Assembly (NCBI RefSeq): GCF_036226445.1 | Contig: NZ_CP108474.1 | Coordinates: 2,852,001-2,916,000 of the forward strand | Direction: 5' to 3' | DNA length: 64,000 nt | DNA from: Streptomyces sp. NBC_01255 | GTDB lineage: Bacteria; Actinomycetota; Actinomycetes; Streptomycetales; Streptomycetaceae | Shown here: piece after piece, positions 16,288 through 25,036 of the stretch | How positions within the stretch are numbered: position 1 is the stretch's first letter | Layout: each line of letters opens with the position of its first letter | Program-made: the position numbers and the translations under genes | Notes under the pieces: generated by a model | What the model saw: only the letters and a program-made list of their open reading frames with translations | Told to the model about the DNA's origin: nothing | Databases searched by the model: none

Positions 16288-16303
16288 TATACGCCACCGT
16301 ATA
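16288..16303. promoter_or_regulatory. TetR operator, copy 2
   Basis: TATACGCCACCGTATA has perfect six-base arms. It lies 46 bases upstream of the DUF2867 start and is paired with copy 1 at 16253-16268. Two sites suggest independent control of the two divergent promoters. Confidence 0.75.
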
Positions 16304-16348
16304 CACATGGACAGGCGTAGGAATCGACGGAGGAACAGGGGTACGACC

Positions 16349-16957
16349 ATGAAGCTTCCCCGCACCGCGCACACCTCCCGCCCGTGGCGGATCCACGAGG
16401 TCGCCCGGGACTTCCGGATCGAGGACGTGTGGGAGCTGCCCGTCACGGGCGACCCGGACGAACTCGACCGCCTGGTACGACAGTTCACGAACAGCGACGA
16501 CACCGCCCTCTCGGCGCCCGTGGTCCGCACACTCTTCGCAATCCGCTGGAAACTGGGGGCGCTGCTCGGCTGGGACAAGGCCGACGCCGGTCTCGACGGG
16601 CGCGCGGGCTCCCTCCGAGAGCGGCTGCCGGAGGACCTGCGCGCGGGGGCACGCGGGCCCGATCTCCGGGCCGTGCCGTTCACGTCCGTCTACCAGACGC
16701 ACGACGAGTGGGTGGCGGAGAGCGCCAACCGGACCGTGCACGCGGTGATGCACATCGGCTGGGTCGCGGACCCCGCCCCCGGCGAGCCGGACCGCCACCG
16801 CGCGCGGATGGCCGTCCTGGTGAAGCCCAACGGCTTGCTCGGCGCCGTCTACATGGTGGGAATCAAGCCCTTCCGGTACCTGGGCGTGTATCCGAGGGTG
16901 CTGGGCGCGATCGGCCGCGAGTGGGAGGCAGGCAAGGCCAAGGAGGCTGCTGCCTGA
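16349..16957 (+). CDS. DUF2867 family protein
   Basis: A 202-residue cytosolic protein. The region with HEVARDFRIEDVWELP, VRTLFAIRWKLGALLGWD and NRTVHAVMHIGWV, then MAVLVKPNGLLGAVYMVGIKPFRY, follows DUF2867, a SRPBCC-like fold proposed to bind small molecules. ATG 16349 follows an AGGAGGAACAGGGG-type leader. The gene is divergently transcribed from a TetR repressor with two operators between them, so it should be induced by an unknown ligand. Confidence 0.82.
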   Translation: MKLPRTAHTSRPWRIHEVARDFRIEDVWELPVTGDPDELDRLVRQFTNSDDTALSAPVVRTLFAIRWKLGALLGWDKADAGLDGRAGSLRERLPEDLRAGARGPDLRAVPFTSVYQTHDEWVAESANRTVHAVMHIGWVADPAPGEPDRHRARMAVLVKPNGLLGAVYMVGIKPFRYLGVYPRVLGAIGREWEAGKAKEAAA

Positions 16958-17008
16958 CAGGAAGGAGGCAACCGGACAGGAAGGCGGCGACCCGACCCGA
17001 CGGCCCCG

Positions 17009-17650
17009 TCACCCCCGCGGCGCCGCCATCTCCGCGTACTGCCGCGCCAGGAAGGACCGGACGCGCGCGGGCATGTCCATCGACTCCGGGTCCAGCGCCC
17101 ACTGGATCTGCAGGCCGTCCATGACGGCGATGTGCTCCTGGCCGACGGCCCGGCAGTCGATGCCGGCGCGCAGCTCGCCGCGCCGCACGGCCTCCTCCAG
17201 GAGGTCGACCGTGTGCTGGAGCACGCGCGCGTAGCGCTCCTTGAAGTACTGGTGGGCGGGGTGGCCGACATTGCCGGACTCGCCCACCAGGACGTTGTAC
17301 ATCCGGACGATGCCGGGGCGCCGGGTGTTCTCCTCGATCAGCGCGACCACGGTGTCCAGGTAGGCCGCGTACGAGTCAGGCGTGACGCTGAACAGGCGCT
17401 CTATGTCGTGCTGTTCGCTCTGCCCGAGGACCGACAGGAGCAGGTCCTCCTTGCTGCGGAAGTGGTGCAGCAGTCCGCCCTGGGTGATCCCGCAGTCGTT
17501 GGCGATCCGGGCGAGCGAGGAGGCGTGGAAGCCGTACCGCCCGAAGTGCTCGACGGCGGTGTCCAGGATCTTCTGACGGCGCGCGTCCCCGACCGCGTAG
17601 CTACCCCGGCCTGCGGTTTTGCGGGGCGTCGGTTCCTTCTTCTCCGGCAT
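17009..17650 (-). CDS. TetR family regulator of the MFS/GH3 glycoside module
   Basis: A 213-residue TetR protein. The N-terminal domain has helix-turn-helix SLARIANDCGITQGGLLHHFRSKEDLLLSV (about residues 40-70). The C-terminal domain (EENTRRPGIVRMYNVLVGESGN, then ERYARVLQHTVDLLEEAVRRGELR) is of the TetR_C_6 type. ATG 17650 is preferred: TAGGGT sits seven bases upstream, as for a leaderless mRNA, and the N-terminus of the longer frame (ATG 17719) is poorly structured. It is divergent from the MFS gene, with a 20-base palindrome between them. Confidence 0.92.
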   Translation of the reverse strand: MPEKKEPTPRKTAGRGSYAVGDARRQKILDTAVEHFGRYGFHASSLARIANDCGITQGGLLHHFRSKEDLLLSVLGQSEQHDIERLFSVTPDSYAAYLDTVVALIEENTRRPGIVRMYNVLVGESGNVGHPAHQYFKERYARVLQHTVDLLEEAVRRGELRAGIDCRAVGQEHIAVMDGLQIQWALDPESMDMPARVRSFLARQYAEMAAPRG

Positions 17651-17725
17651 GGGTCCCACCCTAGCCGGGGCCGAATCCCCTCCCGGAGAAGGTCTTTGGG
17701 CCTGTGATCCAGGACACATTCCAGA

Positions 17726-17745
17726 AACCTAGTGGTCACTCGGTT
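17726..17745. promoter_or_regulatory. TetR operator between regulator and MFS gene
   Basis: AACCTAGTGGTCACTCGGTT is symmetric at 16 of 20 positions. It lies between the divergent regulator and MFS-transporter starts, 67 bases upstream of the latter, and is the natural binding site of the TetR protein. Confidence 0.7.
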
Positions 17746-17811
17746 TTCACGCTTAGCCTGACGTCGCCGAAGGCCGACACCGCTGTCGGCCCGTGAACGA
17801 CGGAGTCCCTC

Positions 17812-19098
17812 ATGGCCATCACCCACGACCCGGCGGCCGTCACCACCACCGCCCCCGAGGTCACCGCCCCGCCGCCCGCCAAGGCCCCCGGCACCCTGAT
17901 ATTCGGCCTCGCCTTCGCCCAGCTCGGGCTGATGGTCGCCGTCCTCACCCCGGTGATGGTCACCCTCGCCCTCCGCGTCGCCCAGATCGCCCCGGAGGCC
18001 GAGCGCGGCAGCGCCCTCGGCAAGGTGCTCTCCCTCGGCGCGGTCCTCGCGATGATCGGCAACCCGGTCTTCGGCGCCCTCTCCGACCGCACGACCAGCC
18101 GCTTCGGCCGGCGCCGCCCCTGGCTCGTCGGCGGCATGACGGTCGGCCTCGCCGGACTCGCGATCGTCGGCACCGGCGGCAGCGTCCCGGTCCTGATGCT
18201 CGGCTGGGCCGTCGCCCAGCTCGGCTGCAACGCCGCGATGGCCGCCCTGGTCTCCTGCATCCCCGACCTCGTACCGCCCCGGCAGCAGGCCCGGGTCTCC
18301 GGCATCGTCGGCATGATGACGTCGATCGCGATGATCCTCGGCACCTTCCTCGCGAACGCCTTCGACACCTCCCTGGCCCTGGCCTTCCTCGTCCCGGCCG
18401 TCATCGGCCTCGCCTCGGTGGTCTACCTCTCCGCCGTGATGAAGGACCGCCCGGCGCGGGCCGGGGCCTTCGCGCCGTACGGCTTCCGCGAGTTCCTGCG
18501 CAGCTTCTGGGTCTCCCCGCGCGAGCACCCCGACTTCGCCTGGAACTTCGTCGGCCGCTTCCTGGTCTTCGTCGGCATCTCCTGCGTCACCAGCTACCAG
18601 GTGTACTTCCTGATGGACCGGCTCGGGTACGGCCAGGACGAGGTCTCGGGGAAGCTCTTCACCGGCACGGTCGCCATGGTGGTCGCGGTGATCGCCGGCT
18701 CCCTCCTCGGCGGCGTCCTCTCCGACGGCTCCGGCCGCCGCAAGCCGTACGTCCTCGCCTCCTCGGTCGTCATCGGCGCCGGCCTCGCCCTGATCGCGAC
18801 CGCCCACTCCTTCGGGATGTTCGTCCTCGCGCTGGTCGTCTTCGGCTTCGGCGAGGGGCTCTACCTCTCCGTGGACGTGGCCCTCGCGGCGGCCGTCCTG
18901 CCGAACCCCGAGGAGTCCGCCAAGGACATGGGCGTCCTCAACATCGGCAATGCCCTCCCGCAGTCGCTCGTGCCGATCGCGGCCCCCGCGATCCTCGCGA
19001 TCGGGGGCGGCGGCAACTACGGCGCGCTCTTCCTCTTCGGCGGCGTGGCCTGTGTCCTCGGCGCGATCGCCGTCCAGTTCATCCGCTCGGTCAAGTAA
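17812..19098 (+). CDS. MFS transporter, sugar/glycoside type
   Basis: A 428-residue protein with twelve predicted membrane helices. The MFS motif A loop appears as GALSDRTTSRFGRRRPWLV after helix 2 (about residues 84-102), and the second half has a related GGVLSDGSGRRKPYV. Its relation to glycoside-pentoside and disaccharide porters fits the coupled beta-glucosidase-like GH3 gene 49 bases downstream. ATG 17812 follows GGAG by six bases. A TetR-type operator precedes it. The stop lies in a tandem 12-base repeat. Probable role: uptake of a glycoside later hydrolysed in the cytosol. Confidence 0.88.
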   Translation: MAITHDPAAVTTTAPEVTAPPPAKAPGTLIFGLAFAQLGLMVAVLTPVMVTLALRVAQIAPEAERGSALGKVLSLGAVLAMIGNPVFGALSDRTTSRFGRRRPWLVGGMTVGLAGLAIVGTGGSVPVLMLGWAVAQLGCNAAMAALVSCIPDLVPPRQQARVSGIVGMMTSIAMILGTFLANAFDTSLALAFLVPAVIGLASVVYLSAVMKDRPARAGAFAPYGFREFLRSFWVSPREHPDFAWNFVGRFLVFVGISCVTSYQVYFLMDRLGYGQDEVSGKLFTGTVAMVVAVIAGSLLGGVLSDGSGRRKPYVLASSVVIGAGLALIATAHSFGMFVLALVVFGFGEGLYLSVDVALAAAVLPNPEESAKDMGVLNIGNALPQSLVPIAAPAILAIGGGGNYGALFLFGGVACVLGAIAVQFIRSVK

Positions 19099-19123
19099 TC
19101 CGGCAAGTAATCCGGCAATCCGG
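19092..19123 (+). repeat. Tandem 12-base repeat over the MFS stop codon
   Basis: CAAGTAATCCGG occurs twice head to tail (19092-19103 and 19104-19115), with a shortened third unit CAATCCGG at 19116-19123. The first unit contains the TAA stop and the second a further in-frame TAA. Confidence 0.85.
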
Positions 19124-19147
19124 TCACGCAAGCAGGGACGTACGAAC

Positions 19148-20893
19148 ATGCACCCCTACCAGGACGCCACCCGCCCCGTCGACGAGCGCGTGGAGGATCT
19201 CCTCGCCCGGATGACCCCGGAGGAGAAGGCCGGCCAGCTCTTCCACTCCATGCTGATGATGAACCCCGACGGCACCCCGGTGACCGACACGGACGGTTCG
19301 ATGCTGCCGCTCACCACCCCCGAGCTCATCGAGGACCGGCAGCTCACCCACTTCAACCTCCTCGGCACCTACGGCGCCCGCGAGATGGCGCTCTGGCACA
19401 ACGCGATCCAGGAGATGGCCGCGGGCACCCGCCTCGGCATCCCGGTCTCGCTCTCCACCGACCCGCGCCACGCCTTCACCGACAACATCGGCGCCTCCTT
19501 CAACGCCGGCGCGTTCTCCGCCTGGCCCGAGGCGCTCGGCCTCGCCGCCATCGGCGACCCCGAGCTGGTCTTCGCCTTCGCCGACACCGTCCGCCGCGAG
19601 TACCTCTCCGTCGGCTTCCGTACGGCGCTCCACCCGCAGATCGACCTCGCGACCGAGCCCCGCTGGTCCCGCCAGTCCGGCACCTTCGGCTCCGACGCGA
19701 AGCTGACGGGCGAGCTGGTGGAGGCGTACGTCCGCGGTCTCCAGGGCGAGCGCCTCGGCAAGGACTCGGTGGCCGCGATGGTCAAGCACTTCCCCGGCGG
19801 CGGCCCGCAGAAGGACGGCGAGGACCCGCACTTCCCGCACGGCAAGGAGCAGGTCTACCCGGGCGGGATGCGGGAGCACCACCTGGAGCCGTTCAAGCAC
19901 GCGATAGCGGCCGGCTGCGCGCAGATGATGCCGTACTACGGCCAGCCGGTAGGCACCGACTGGGAAGAGGTCGGCTTCGGCTTCAACAAGGGCGTCATCA
20001 CGGGCCTGCTCCGCGAGGAGCTCGGCTACACCGGCATCGTCTGCACCGACTGGGGCCTGCTCACGGACGCGGCGATCTTCGGCGAGACGCACGAGGCGCG
20101 GGCCTGGGGCGTCGAGCACCTGAGCGTGGCCGAGCGGACGGCGAAGGCCCTGGACGCGGGCGTGGACCAGTTCGGCGGCGAGCAGTGCCCCGAGGTGATC
20201 GTGGACCTGATGGCCTCGGGCCGGATCTCCGAGGCCCGTGTCGACGCGTCCGTACGACGCCTGCTGCGCGAGAAGTTCGTCCTCGGGCTCTTCGACGAGC
20301 GCCGGTACGTCGACCCCGACGAGGCCGCGGAGACCGTCGGCCGCGCCGACTTCACGGCCGCGGGCGCCGCCGCCCAGCGCCGCTCCCTCACCGTCCTCAC
20401 CGACGGCCCGCTCCCCGTGTCGGGACGGCCGAAGCTGTACGTGGAGAACGTCGACCCGGCAGTCGCCGCGGAGTACGGGGACGTCGTCGCCGACCCGGCC
20501 GAGGCCGACCTCGCGGTGCTGCGGCTGCGCACCCCGTACGAGGAGCGGCCCAACATCTTCGAGTCGTTCTTCCACTCCGGCTCGCTCGCCTTCGCCGAGC
20601 CCGAGCTGACCCGGATCCTGGGTCTGCTCGCCGCCGTGCCGACGGTCGTCTGCGTCAACCTGGAGCGGCCGGCGGTCCTGCCGGAGATCGCCGAGCGGGC
20701 GGCGGCGCTGATCGCCGACTTCGGTGCGAGCGACGAGGCCCTGCTCGACGTGGCCTTCGGGCGGGCGAAGGCCGAGGGACGGCTGCCCTTCGAGCTGCCG
20801 CGCTCGATGGCGGCGGTGGAGGCGGCCCGTCCTGACGTGCCGAACGACACGGCGGACCCGGTGTTCGCCCACGGCCACGGGCTCTCCCTGTAG
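19148..20893 (+). CDS. Cytosolic GH3 family beta-glycosidase
   Basis: A 581-residue GH3 protein without signal peptide. The TIM-barrel domain contains KHFPGGGPQKDGEDPHFPHG, a family motif, and the nucleophile Asp in GIVCTDWGLL (about residue 302). The C-terminal alpha/beta sandwich is shortened, lacks an obvious fibronectin-like domain, and ends near NDTADPVFAHGHGLSL. Such enzymes release sugars from beta-glucosides or xylosides. Its position behind an MFS importer under TetR control points to intracellular breakdown of an imported glycoside. The substrate is not predictable. A strong terminator follows. Confidence 0.9.
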   Translation: MHPYQDATRPVDERVEDLLARMTPEEKAGQLFHSMLMMNPDGTPVTDTDGSMLPLTTPELIEDRQLTHFNLLGTYGAREMALWHNAIQEMAAGTRLGIPVSLSTDPRHAFTDNIGASFNAGAFSAWPEALGLAAIGDPELVFAFADTVRREYLSVGFRTALHPQIDLATEPRWSRQSGTFGSDAKLTGELVEAYVRGLQGERLGKDSVAAMVKHFPGGGPQKDGEDPHFPHGKEQVYPGGMREHHLEPFKHAIAAGCAQMMPYYGQPVGTDWEEVGFGFNKGVITGLLREELGYTGIVCTDWGLLTDAAIFGETHEARAWGVEHLSVAERTAKALDAGVDQFGGEQCPEVIVDLMASGRISEARVDASVRRLLREKFVLGLFDERRYVDPDEAAETVGRADFTAAGAAAQRRSLTVLTDGPLPVSGRPKLYVENVDPAVAAEYGDVVADPAEADLAVLRLRTPYEERPNIFESFFHSGSLAFAEPELTRILGLLAAVPTVVCVNLERPAVLPEIAERAAALIADFGASDEALLDVAFGRAKAEGRLPFELPRSMAAVEAARPDVPNDTADPVFAHGHGLSL

Positions 20894-20940
20894 GCCGCAT
20901 CACCCACAGACCGCGGGGGACCTGAACGACCCCGCGTAAT

Positions 20941-20978
20941 GATCCGGGGCCTCCCCGTGGGGGGCGAGGCCCCGGATC
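20941..20978 (+). terminator. Terminator after GH3 gene
   Basis: GATCCGGGGCCTC and GAGGCCCCGGATC are a perfect 13-base inverted repeat with a 12-base loop, 48 bases after the stop codon. Confidence 0.8.
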
Positions 20979-21019
20979 TCTTCTCCCTGCCCGCATGTCA
21001 TGCACCTGAAGGGTTCTCC

Positions 21020-22081
21020 ATGCGCAAGTACGTCGCACTGTCCGCGGCCTCCGTCATGCTCGTCAGCCTGGGCGCCACCGCCTACGCCACCACGGACACC
21101 ACCTCCGGCCCCCGGCCGCTCGCCGGGATGCGGATCCTGATCTCCAACGACGACTCGATGCAGGCCGCGAAGGCGAGCAACTCCGACGGCCTCGGCCTGT
21201 ACGAGCTGCGCCGCGCGATGTGCGCCGCCGGCGCCGACGTCGTCGTGATGGCCCCCTGGCAGGTGCAGTCCGGCAAGGGCACCGCCGTCACCAACGGCGG
21301 CGCCGTCACCGCCCAGCGCCGCACCGCCCTGCCCGCCGGGTACGAGAACGACTGCGCGGGCGCCCCCGCGCAGGGCGCGGTCTACGGCGTCTGCCTCTCC
21401 GACGGCCCCTGCACCAAGGACTCCGCGAGCGCCACCCCCGCCGACACCGTCAAGCTCGCACTGCGCGGCGGCCTCAGAGCCAAGGCCGGCTGGACCGAGG
21501 CCCCCGACCTCGTCCTCACCGGCATCAACTCCGGCCCCAACATCTCCGCCAGCGTCAACGACTCCGGCACCGTCGGCGCCGCCGTCGCCGCCATCGACCA
21601 GGAGGTCCCGGCCCTCGCCTTCTCCTCCTCCGGCGACGCCACCAACACCTCCTTCCCGCGCGTCAACTACCGCGCCCACGCCGAGTTCGGCGCCCGTCTC
21701 GTCGCCGGTCTGAAGCAGCGCGGGCTGCTCACCTCGAAGTTCGCCCTCAAGGTCGACTACCCCGACGTCAGCGCCGGCGTGCCGGCCAAGGCCCCGGTCT
21801 GGACGCGCGTCGGCGACGGGGCGGTCGTCTTCCACGCGTTCGAGCAGCGCGGGAACAGCGACGCCTTCGACATCGCGCTCGGCCTCTGCCCGTTCGACGG
21901 CAGCGGCGAGGGCGAGTGCGCCGAGGGCCGGAAGGACGCCGACTCCACCTGGCTCCTCGACAAGGGCCACGTCACGATCGCCCCGATCACCTGGGACCGC
22001 ACGTACGGCACCCCGGTCGACGCCCGCCGCGAGCTGAACCGGATCGAGCGGTTCGTCGAGCACGAGGCTCCGCGCCCGTAA
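21020..22081 (+). CDS. Secreted SurE-like 5'/3'-nucleotidase (survival protein)
   Basis: A 353-residue exported phosphatase. The signal peptide (KYVALSAASVMLVSLGATAYA, cleavage near residue 23) is followed by the SurE fold. The metal-binding DD of ILISNDDS is near residue 46, a serine/asparagine-rich loop follows, and TGINSGPNISASVNDSGTVGAA is the SurE GxNxGxN region. Classical SurE is cytosolic and removes phosphate from nucleoside monophosphates. The signal peptide and extra cysteine loops (AGAPAQGAVYGVCLSDGPCT) place this one outside, perhaps for phosphate scavenging. ATG 21020 follows AAGGG. The stop lies in an 8-base tandem repeat. Confidence 0.88.
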   Translation: MRKYVALSAASVMLVSLGATAYATTDTTSGPRPLAGMRILISNDDSMQAAKASNSDGLGLYELRRAMCAAGADVVVMAPWQVQSGKGTAVTNGGAVTAQRRTALPAGYENDCAGAPAQGAVYGVCLSDGPCTKDSASATPADTVKLALRGGLRAKAGWTEAPDLVLTGINSGPNISASVNDSGTVGAAVAAIDQEVPALAFSSSGDATNTSFPRVNYRAHAEFGARLVAGLKQRGLLTSKFALKVDYPDVSAGVPAKAPVWTRVGDGAVVFHAFEQRGNSDAFDIALGLCPFDGSGEGECAEGRKDADSTWLLDKGHVTIAPITWDRTYGTPVDARRELNRIERFVEHEAPRP

Positions 22082-22100
22082 CCCCGTAACCCCGTGACCG
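22077..22100 (+). repeat. Tandem 8-base repeat over the surE-type stop codon
   Basis: Three head-to-tail units based on CGTAACCC cover the TAA stop at 22079-22081. The third unit is diverged (CGTGACCG). Confidence 0.75.
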
Positions 22101-22192
22101 CGCGACTCCGTTAAGTGTTTGTCCCGGCCGTCCCCGCCCCGCGAGGATGGCCGGGACCACCCACTGCCGAGCCGAGAGCGGAGTGACCGACG

Positions 22193-22864
22193 TTGACCAG
22201 CCCCGTGACACTCGACCGCCGGGACGGGCCGTACGGAGAAGTCGTGCTGCGCCGTCGGGCCGAGCACTTCGAGATCATCGCCAACGGCACCTTCCTGATG
22301 GACACCTCCGACGGGCGCTCCGAGCGGCTCCTCGTCGACGCGGCCCTGGCCGCCCTCCCCGAGGAGTCCCGCTCCGGGGCCTCCGTCCTCGTCGGCGGCC
22401 TCGGCGTCGGCTTCTCCCTCGCGCACGCGGCGGCCGACCCGCGCTGGGGCCGGATCGTCGTCGCCGAGCGTGAGGGGGCGATCATCGACTGGCACCGGGA
22501 AGGGCCGCTCTCCGCGATCTCCGGGAGCGCGCTGGCCGATCCGAGGACCGTGATCCTGCACACGGACCTGGTGACCTACCTCCGCACCTCCTCCGACACC
22601 TACGACGCCCTCTGTCTGGACATCGACAACGGGCCGGACTGGACGGTCACCGAGGACAACGAAACCCTGTACTCGGCCGAGGGGTTGGCGGCCTGCGCGG
22701 CCCGCCTGAACCCCGGCGGCATCCTCGCCGTATGGTCCGCGCGACCCTCGGTCGATTTCGAAGACTCGTTGCGGAATGCCGGATTCAGCGGGGTACGGAC
22801 CGAAGAGATCCCCGTTGCCCGGGGCGTCCCCGATGCGGTGCACCTCGCCGCCCGCCCCCGATAA
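22193..22864 (+). CDS. Spermidine-synthase-like methyltransferase-fold protein
   Basis: A 223-residue protein of the polyamine-synthase/Rossmann methyltransferase superfamily. The glycine-rich nucleotide site is SVLVGGLGVGFSLAHAAAD (about residues 64-82), followed by acidic VVAERE and later DALCLDIDNGPDW. It lacks the full set of aminopropyltransferase acidic residues, so true spermidine synthesis is doubtful. TTG 22193 is preferred with GGAG nine bases upstream. It lies 71 bases before the two-component operon on the same strand. Confidence 0.72.
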   Translation: MTSPVTLDRRDGPYGEVVLRRRAEHFEIIANGTFLMDTSDGRSERLLVDAALAALPEESRSGASVLVGGLGVGFSLAHAAADPRWGRIVVAEREGAIIDWHREGPLSAISGSALADPRTVILHTDLVTYLRTSSDTYDALCLDIDNGPDWTVTEDNETLYSAEGLAACAARLNPGGILAVWSARPSVDFEDSLRNAGFSGVRTEEIPVARGVPDAVHLAARPR

Positions 22865-22935
22865 CTCCTGGATAGCCGGGACACCACCCGTACCTCTAGG
22901 CTGCTGCACCGACATCGGCGACGCGAGGCGGGGCA

Positions 22936-23673
22936 ATGGAGCAGACACACACCACTCACCACGGTGCGGCGGCCACTCCCGGGGCCCAGCGGCGGGTGCT
23001 CGTGGTCGAGGACGACGCGACGATCGTCGAGGCGATCTCCGCGCGGCTGCGCGCCGAGGGCTTCCTCGTGCAGACAGCGACGGACGGCCCGGCGGCCGTC
23101 GACGCCGCCGAGGCCTGGCAACCGGACCTGATGGTCCTGGACGTGATGCTCCCGGGCTTCGACGGCCTGGAGGTGTGCCGCCGGGTCCAGGCGCAGCGCC
23201 CGGTGCCCGTCCTCATGCTCACGGCCCGGGACGACGAGACCGACATGCTGGTCGGGCTCGGCGTCGGCGCGGACGACTACATGACGAAGCCGTTCTCGAT
23301 GCGCGAGCTCGCCGCCCGGGTGCACGTCCTGCTGCGCCGGGTCGAGCGGGCCGCGCTGGCGGCCGTCACCCCGCGCAGCGGGATCCTGCGCCTCGGCGAG
23401 CTGGAGATCGACCACGCGCAGCGCCGGGTCCGGGTGCGTTCCGAGGACGTGCACCTGACGCCGACCGAGTTCGACCTGCTGGTCTGTCTGGCGAGCACCC
23501 CGAGGGCGGTCCTCTCGCGCGAGCAGCTTCTCGCGGAGGTGTGGGACTGGGCGGACGCCTCCGGCACCCGGACCGTGGACAGCCACATCAAGGCGCTGCG
23601 CCGGAAGATCGGGGCCGAGCGCATCCGTACGGTCCATGGCGTGGGGTACGCGCTGGAGACCCCGGCGCCGTGA
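22936..23673 (+). CDS. OmpR family response regulator
   Basis: A 245-residue regulator. The receiver domain (about 20-135) has acidic pair EDD, phospho-acceptor Asp in LMVLDVMLPG, Thr in MLTARD and Lys in TKPFSM. The C-terminal winged helix has HLTPTEFDLLVCLASTPRAVLSREQLLAEVW and SHIKALRRKIGAERIRTVHGVGYAL. ATG 22936 has GAGG seven bases upstream. The gene overlaps the kinase start by GTGA, so the two form one signalling pair. The stimulus is unknown. Confidence 0.95.
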   Translation: MEQTHTTHHGAAATPGAQRRVLVVEDDATIVEAISARLRAEGFLVQTATDGPAAVDAAEAWQPDLMVLDVMLPGFDGLEVCRRVQAQRPVPVLMLTARDDETDMLVGLGVGADDYMTKPFSMRELAARVHVLLRRVERAALAAVTPRSGILRLGELEIDHAQRRVRVRSEDVHLTPTEFDLLVCLASTPRAVLSREQLLAEVWDWADASGTRTVDSHIKALRRKIGAERIRTVHGVGYALETPAP

Positions 23674-24746
23674 CACGGCGGCCGGGGAGGCGGATCGTCA
23701 TCTCGATCAAGACCAAGCTGGGGGCCCTGGTCGTCGGCGCGGTCCTGCTGACCTCGTGTCTCGCCCTGGTGGCGATCCGCACCTCCACCGAGTTCCGGTA
23801 CATCACGATCTTCGCGATGATCGCGACACTGCTGATCACCCAGTTCGTGGCGCAGTCCCTGACGGCTCCGCTCGACGAGATGACCACGGTGGCCGGGTCG
23901 ATCTCGCGCGGCGACTTCAGCCGCCGGGTGCGGGGCGCGGACCGGCGGGACGAGCTGGGCGACCTCGCCTCGACGATCAACCGCATGGCGGACGACCTGG
24001 AGGCCGTCGACCGGCACCGCAAGGAGCTGGTCGCCAATGTCTCGCACGAGCTGCGCACCCCGATCGCCGCGCTCCGGGCCGTCCTGGAGAACGTCGTGGA
24101 CGGGGTGTCCGAGGCCGATCCGGAGACGATGCGCTCGGCGCTGAAGCAGACGGAGCGGCTGGGCCGGCTGGTGGAGACGCTGTTGGACCTGTCACGTCTT
24201 GACAACGGTGTCGTCACGCTGAAGGCAAGCCGTTTCGAGGTCTGGCCGTACCTCTCGGGCGTGCTGAGGGAGGCGAACCTCGCCGCGTCCCAGCGCGGCC
24301 TGTTCTCCACGTCGGGGCTGCACAACCGTACGGACGTGCATCTGCACCTGGACGTGTCGCCGCCCGAGCTGGTCGCCCACGCGGACGCGGAGCGGCTCCA
24401 CCAGGTGATGGCCAATCTGATCGACAACGCGGTGAAGCACTCGCCGCCGCACGGCCGGGTCACGGTCCGGGCCCGGCGCGGCCCGTATCCGGACTCGCTG
24501 GAGCTGGAGGTCGAGGACGAGGGCCCCGGCATCCCGGAGTCGGAGCGGCACAAGGTCTTCGAGCGGTTCAACCGCGGCACGGCGGCGCACCGGCAGGGTC
24601 CGGGCAGCGACGGCGGCACCGGGCTGGGGCTCGCGATCGCCCGCTGGGCCGTGGATCTGCACGGTGGCGGGATCGGCGTGGCCGAATCGTCACGCGGCTG
24701 CCGCATCCGGGTCACTCTTCCGGGCAGCCTTCCACCAAGAGATTGA
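23670..24746 (+). CDS. Sensor histidine kinase, partner of the OmpR-type regulator
   Basis: A 358-residue kinase. Two membrane helices at about residues 15-35 and 42-62 flank only a few outside residues, so the input is probably membrane-embedded or from a partner. A HAMP domain follows (APLDEMTTVAGSISRGDFSRRV), then the H-box NVSHELRTPIAALRAVLENV with the phosphorylated His near 121. The ATPase has N-box HQVMANLIDNAVKHS, G1 VEDEGPGIP and G2 GGTGLGLAIARW. GTG 23670 overlaps the regulator stop. Confidence 0.95.
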   Translation: MTRRPGRRIVISIKTKLGALVVGAVLLTSCLALVAIRTSTEFRYITIFAMIATLLITQFVAQSLTAPLDEMTTVAGSISRGDFSRRVRGADRRDELGDLASTINRMADDLEAVDRHRKELVANVSHELRTPIAALRAVLENVVDGVSEADPETMRSALKQTERLGRLVETLLDLSRLDNGVVTLKASRFEVWPYLSGVLREANLAASQRGLFSTSGLHNRTDVHLHLDVSPPELVAHADAERLHQVMANLIDNAVKHSPPHGRVTVRARRGPYPDSLELEVEDEGPGIPESERHKVFERFNRGTAAHRQGPGSDGGTGLGLAIARWAVDLHGGGIGVAESSRGCRIRVTLPGSLPPRD

Positions 24747-24774
24747 CGTAGGGTTCGAACCGGAAGAGCACGTT

Positions 24775-24814
24775 CTGCGTGTACGTGAGCGGGACCTGCG
24801 TGCACGTGAACGGG
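24775..24814. repeat. 19-base direct repeat with 21-base period upstream of kgd
   Basis: CTGCGTGTACGTGAGCGGG at 24775-24793 is repeated at 24796-24814 with two substitutions. The period of 21 bases is two helical turns. The repeat lies about 225-260 bases upstream of kgd and may be a tandem regulator site. The rest of the gap 24747-25036 shows nothing clear beyond the kgd ribosome site. Confidence 0.6.
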
Positions 24815-25036
24815 GTGCGATCAGGGATGCGGTCGAAGAGGGCCGTGCCCCCGCTTTTCCGTACCCTCACACGTACGGAACCCCGCTTGTTTCCCGCCAT
24901 TCATGGTCCCGAAACACCTCGTCAAGTGTGACTTGCGCGACGTTGGAGTGCCTGGCCTGCACCTCCCGGCCGGGTAGGCGTAGCCTTTATTTCCGCTGTC
25001 CATCACCTTGTGAAGCGGAAGAGGGCGGTTGCCGCC

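Noticed and set aside
24752..24761. GGTTCGAACC, resembling a tRNA T-loop
   Set aside because: No acceptor, anticodon or D-arm can be folded around it, and it directly follows the kinase stop codon.
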